Shown here in pieces: positions 6,666 to 8,767 of a stretch of 8,767 nt of DNA. The stretch's first letter is position 1, and each line of letters opens with the position of its first letter. The notes below the pieces were generated by a model that saw nothing but the letters and a program-made list of their open reading frames with translations, made no database searches and was not told the origin of the DNA. Source of the DNA: an uncultured Bacteroidales bacterium (lineage in GTDB: Bacteria; Bacteroidota; Bacteroidia; Bacteroidales; UBA932); NCBI GenBank assembly GCA_905235775.1, contig CAJOMY010000069.1, forward strand, positions 1-8,767. The letters run 5' to 3'. The position numbers were made by a program, and so were the translations under genes.

Positions 6666-6962
6666 ATGACTAAAGCAGAAATCGTGAACGAAGTGGCCAA
6701 GGCCACCGGTATCGAGAAGGTGACCGTCCAGACTGTCGTCGAGGCCACCATGGAGAGCATCAAGGCCTCCCTCATCAAGGACAACAACGTGTACCTGCGC
6801 GGATTCGGTTCCTTCATCAACAAGCAGCGCGCCCAGAAGGCCGCCCGCAACATCACCCGCCAGACCACGATGACGATCCCGGCCCACTGCATCCCTGCGT
6901 TCAAACCGTCCAAGTCCTTCGCCGCCGCGGTCAAGGACAACGTGAAACCCAAATCCAAGTAA
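6666..6962 (+). CDS. hup: HU family DNA-binding protein
   Basis: HU proteins bend and compact DNA as dimers in the nucleoid. The 98-residue product has the standard fold. An N-terminal helical dimerisation region (MTKAEIVNEVAKATGIEK and on to about residue 40) is followed by the RGFGSF signature (45-50), a basic DNA-binding arm (about 53-74) and the closing IPAFKPSKSF segment (76-85). At the arm tip it reads ARNIT where the E. coli protein has GRNPQT, so the DNA-intercalating proline is replaced by isoleucine (Ile63), which I recall as common in Bacteroidota HU proteins. Cys75 sits where related proteins often have Asn. The C-terminus is short and lysine-rich. It has a full-consensus promoter and is followed after 2 bp by the mS38-like gene. 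Confidence 0.93.
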   Translation: MTKAEIVNEVAKATGIEKVTVQTVVEATMESIKASLIKDNNVYLRGFGSFINKQRAQKAARNITRQTTMTIPAHCIPAFKPSKSFAAAVKDNVKPKSK

Positions 6963-6964
6963 TT

Positions 6965-7054
6965 ATGCCGAACGGAAAGAAGCATAAGAGACACAAGATG
7001 GCCACGCACAAGCGCAAAAAGCGCTTGCGCCTGAACCGCCACAAGAAGAAATAA
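6965..7054 (+). CDS. 29-residue basic ribosomal protein, AURKAIP1/COX24 (mS38/bS22-like) domain
   Basis: An ATG just 2 bp after the HU stop opens a 29-codon frame: MPNGKKHKRHKMATHKRKKR followed by LRLNRHKKK and TAA. More than half the residues are Lys, Arg or His. The KMATHKRKKRLRLNRHKKK core matches the AURKAIP1/COX24 domain (Pfam name DUF1713). That domain is found in mitochondrial small-subunit protein mS38 and in the tiny bacterial counterpart called bS22 in mycobacteria, and short proteins of this type are annotated widely in Bacteroidota. By analogy it should bind the small ribosomal subunit near the decoding region. Tight coupling to hup suggests high, growth-linked expression. Family assignment is from memory of the motif; the coding call is supported by position and composition. 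Such genes are often missed by length cut-offs. Confidence 0.88.
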   Translation: MPNGKKHKRHKMATHKRKKRLRLNRHKKK

Positions 7055-7063
7055 GAGTCGAAG

Positions 7064-7094
7064 AAAGCCTGACGGGAGATCCGGCGGGCTTTTT
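7064..7094 (+). terminator. Intrinsic-terminator-like hairpin before rng
   Basis: AAAGCCTG (7064-7071) pairs with CGGGCTTT (7085-7092, with one T-G pair). After an A/G mismatch the stem continues as CGG/CCG around a GAGAT loop (7076-7080). The 3' side runs into TTTTT (7090-7094). This is a good Rho-independent terminator shape for the hup-ribosomal protein transcript. Because it lies 20 nt before the rng ATG and I see no promoter in between, it may act as a partial terminator or attenuator controlling rng. Confidence 0.75.
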
Positions 7095-7113
7095 CTTGAT
7101 TCTGTTGCGAACC

Positions 7114-8673
7114 ATGGAAACCGCGAAGACAGAAAAAGACCTGGTGGTGGACGTAGCGTCCGCCGAGGTCCGGATCGCTCTGCTGGAAAACCACCGGCTG
7201 ATCGAGCTGAACCGGGAATCGAACCAGGGTCGGAGCTATTCGGTCGGGGATGTCTTTCTTGGCAAGGTCAAGAAGCTCCTCCCCGCGCTGAATGCCGCCT
7301 TCGTGGATATCGGCGACAACAAGGAGGCGTTCATCCACTATCTCGACCTGGGTCTGTACTTCAACGCTTTCGACAGCTTCGTGCGCGAAAGCAATCCCAA
7401 CCGGGACCTCGCCAAGCTTTATGCGGGGACGAAGATCGGACCCGCCCTCGCGAAGGAAGGCCGGATCGAGGATCACCTCAAGGTCGGGCAGATGATCATC
7501 GCCCAGATCACCAAGGAGCCGATTTCCACCAAGGGATCCCGGTTGACTGCGGAGATTTCATTGGCAGGACGCAACGTTGTACTGCTCCCCTTCGCCGAGA
7601 AGGTGAGCGTTTCCCAGAAAATCTCCTCGAAGGAGGAGAGAAAGAGACTTGAGACCCTCGTCCGGAGCATCCTCCCCAAGAACTACGGTGCCATCATCCG
7701 CACCGCCGCTGAGGGCAAGACGGCCGCCGTCCTGGTGGCCGAGCTGCGCCTGCTCATCGAGAAATGGGAAGGCTCCTGGAAGAAAGTGGCCGCATCCAAG
7801 GGGGTGAAACTCCTCTTCACCGAGTACTCCAAGACCACCACCGTACTGCGCGATCTGCTCAACGACGAGTTCGCCAACATCCACGTGAACGACCGCAACG
7901 TTTTCGAAGAGACGCGCAAGTACATCTCCCTGATCTCTCCCGAGCAGGAGAAGATCGTCAAGCTCTACGAAGGCCGGGAACCCATCTTCGACCATTTCGA
8001 AGTGACCCGCCAGATCAAGAGCTCCTTCGGCAAGGTGGTACCGATGAAGCAGGGTGCGTATCTCGTCATCGAGACCACCGAGGCGCTCAATGTGATCGAT
8101 GTCAACAGCGGCATCCGGGCCAAGACCACCGACCAGGAGGAGAACACCTTCGAGGTCAACAAGCTCGCCGCCGAAGAGATCGCTCGCCAGCTGCGGCTGC
8201 GCGACATGGGCGGCATCGTCATCGTCGACTTCATCGACATGGCCAAGCCCGAGCATCGCAACGACCTCTTCAAGTACATGCGGGAGCTGATGGAGAACGA
8301 CCGGGCCAAGCACAATGTGCTGCCCCTCACCAAGTTCGGCCTCATGCAGCTCACGCGCCAGCGGATTCGCCCCGTGACGGAGATCAACACCACCGAGCAA
8401 TGCCCCCTGTGCCACGGCACCGGACATATCACGTCCACCGTGGTCATTGACGAGGAGATCGAGCGGCACATCGCCGACCTCTCCGAGAAGGGGCGGAAGA
8501 CGATGACCCTCAGGACCAGCCCCATCCTCGGGGCCTACCTGACGCGCGGATGGAACTCCTTCCTCCGCCAGTGGAAACGCAAGTACAAGTGCAAGCTGGA
8601 ACTGGTCGAGATGACCGACCACAGCATCCTGCAGTATGAAATCGTTGATGAACTGGGAAAGGCGCTCGACTAG
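7114..8673 (+). CDS. rng: Ribonuclease G/E family endoribonuclease
   Basis: Rne/Rng enzymes cleave single-stranded A/U-rich RNA and take part in rRNA maturation and mRNA decay. From the ATG at 7114 the product has 519 residues. It opens with LVVDVASAEVRIALLENHRL. An S1 RNA-binding domain follows (from about residue 42, SVGDVFLGKVKKLLPALNAAFVDIG), interrupted by an insertion at about 81-119 and completed by VGQMIIAQITKEP. The DNase I-like catalytic part holds the metal-binding Asp329 (NVIDVNSG) and Asp372 (VIVDFIDM), with the same 43-residue spacing as RNase E. The Zn-link cysteines are Cys430 and Cys433 (CPLCHGTG). There is no long C-terminal degradosome tail, so it is G-like rather than E-like. 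A TTG further upstream (7096) is possible but lies in the terminator T tract, so the ATG is preferred. No promoter is visible directly upstream; it is probably reached by read-through from hup. Confidence 0.95.
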   Translation: METAKTEKDLVVDVASAEVRIALLENHRLIELNRESNQGRSYSVGDVFLGKVKKLLPALNAAFVDIGDNKEAFIHYLDLGLYFNAFDSFVRESNPNRDLAKLYAGTKIGPALAKEGRIEDHLKVGQMIIAQITKEPISTKGSRLTAEISLAGRNVVLLPFAEKVSVSQKISSKEERKRLETLVRSILPKNYGAIIRTAAEGKTAAVLVAELRLLIEKWEGSWKKVAASKGVKLLFTEYSKTTTVLRDLLNDEFANIHVNDRNVFEETRKYISLISPEQEKIVKLYEGREPIFDHFEVTRQIKSSFGKVVPMKQGAYLVIETTEALNVIDVNSGIRAKTTDQEENTFEVNKLAAEEIARQLRLRDMGGIVIVDFIDMAKPEHRNDLFKYMRELMENDRAKHNVLPLTKFGLMQLTRQRIRPVTEINTTEQCPLCHGTGHITSTVVIDEEIERHIADLSEKGRKTMTLRTSPILGAYLTRGWNSFLRQWKRKYKCKLELVEMTDHSILQYEIVDELGKALD

Positions 8674-8712
8674 TATTTTGTTACGGCTAAAACTTTAATT
8701 TGTTAGAAATAT

Positions 8713-8743
8713 TTTGTAACTTTGCCATAATCAACTAAATTTG
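8713..8743 (+). promoter_or_regulatory. Predicted promoter of the gene at the right edge
   Basis: TTTG (8713-8716), a 19-nt spacer and TAAATTTG (8736-8743) match the Bacteroidota promoter consensus exactly. The -7 box ends 5 nt before the ATG at 8749, which points to a leaderless or near-leaderless transcript. Confidence 0.7.
8717..8724 (+). promoter_or_regulatory. Second, upstream -7 box candidate
   Basis: TAACTTTG also fits TAnnTTTG. Its -33 position holds TTTA (8694-8697, 19-nt spacing) and not TTTG, so it is weaker than the downstream promoter. If used, it would give a leader of about 25 nt that contains part of the inverted repeat. Confidence 0.4.
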
Positions 8744-8758
8744 ATGTTATGGCAAAGT
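8719..8758. repeat. 12-bp inverted repeat over promoter and start codon (operator candidate)
   Basis: ACTTTGCCATAA (8719-8730) and TTATGGCAAAGT (8747-8758) are exact reverse complements with a 16-nt centre. The centre adds TCAA/TTGA (8731-8734 with 8741-8744). The left arm covers most of the upstream -7 box, the centre covers the downstream -7 box, and the right arm contains the ATG. A dimeric repressor or a start-codon-sequestering RNA hairpin would both fit. Confidence 0.6.
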
Positions 8759-8767
8759 ACAGGAAAC
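8749..8767 (+). CDS. N-terminus of an unidentified protein (3' truncated by window edge)
   Basis: The ATG at 8749 starts M-A-K-Y-R-K before the window ends. Six residues allow no family assignment. The call rests on the full-consensus promoter directly upstream and a plausible basic N-terminus. An alternative ATG at 8744 in another frame (MLWQST) sits right against the -7 box and is less likely. Confidence 0.45.

Noticed and set aside
7096..7113. Earlier TTG start for rng
   Set aside because: It lies at the edge of the terminator T tract and adds only six residues (starting ILLRT). The ATG at 7114 gives a normal N-terminus.
7558..8622. 354-codon minus-strand frame antisense to rng
   Set aside because: Composition is that of a reverse-complement shadow; the rng frame carries all catalytic residues.
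8699..8702. TTTG as -33 box for the TAACTTTG element
   Set aside because: The spacing is only 14 nt, too short for the 19-21 nt consensus.
1..8767. Search for tRNA, rRNA, CRISPR, IS or phage genes
   Set aside because: I saw no cloverleaf, repeat-spacer array, transposase motif or integrase. The only repeats are the palindromes and the short direct repeat reported.

Overview
The window is about 8.8 kb of compact, GC-rich housekeeping chromosome, most likely from a Bacteroidota genome (probably Bacteroidales). The signs are promoters of the TTTG-N19/20-TAnnTTTG type (the Bacteroidota primary-sigma consensus) before hup, lon and the gene at the right edge; A/T-rich leaders without clear Shine-Dalgarno sequences; a 29-residue mS38/AURKAIP1-like ribosomal protein next to an HU gene; and an Lnt, a thioredoxin-fold lipid-free exported protein and an RNase G of the type seen in that phylum. 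I see no tRNA, rRNA, CRISPR array, insertion sequence or phage gene.

Layout. Positions 2-64 are the end of an unidentified plus-strand gene, followed after 8 bp by lnt (73-1740, apolipoprotein N-acyltransferase). Converging on lnt with only 9 bp between the stop codons is a tight minus-strand operon read in the order coaD (phosphopantetheine adenylyltransferase), an exported thioredoxin-like protein, and a small ribbon-helix-helix-like protein, with 4-bp and 23-bp overlaps. ung (uracil-DNA glycosylase) diverges from coaD across only 39 bp, which holds two divergent -7 boxes placed almost on the start codons. ung converges on lon (minus strand). The gap between them is filled by a ~110-bp two-armed palindrome with a perfect 19-bp core stem. 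lon diverges from hup across 168 bp, and each has a recognisable promoter. hup, the 29-residue ribosomal protein gene and rng (RNase G/E family) lie in series on the plus strand, with an intrinsic-terminator-like hairpin between the second and third. The right end carries the promoter region and first codons of another gene, with a 12-bp inverted repeat that spans a promoter element and the start codon.

How the genes work together. These are core functions: envelope lipoprotein maturation (lnt), coenzyme A synthesis (coaD), uracil repair (ung), protein turnover (lon), nucleoid structure (hup), ribosome assembly or decoding (mS38-like) and RNA processing (rng). I did not find a convincing new multi-gene system. 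The unexplained material is non-coding: the long palindrome between ung and lon, the mutually overlapping near-leaderless coaD/ung promoters, the possible attenuator before rng, and the palindrome over the last promoter.
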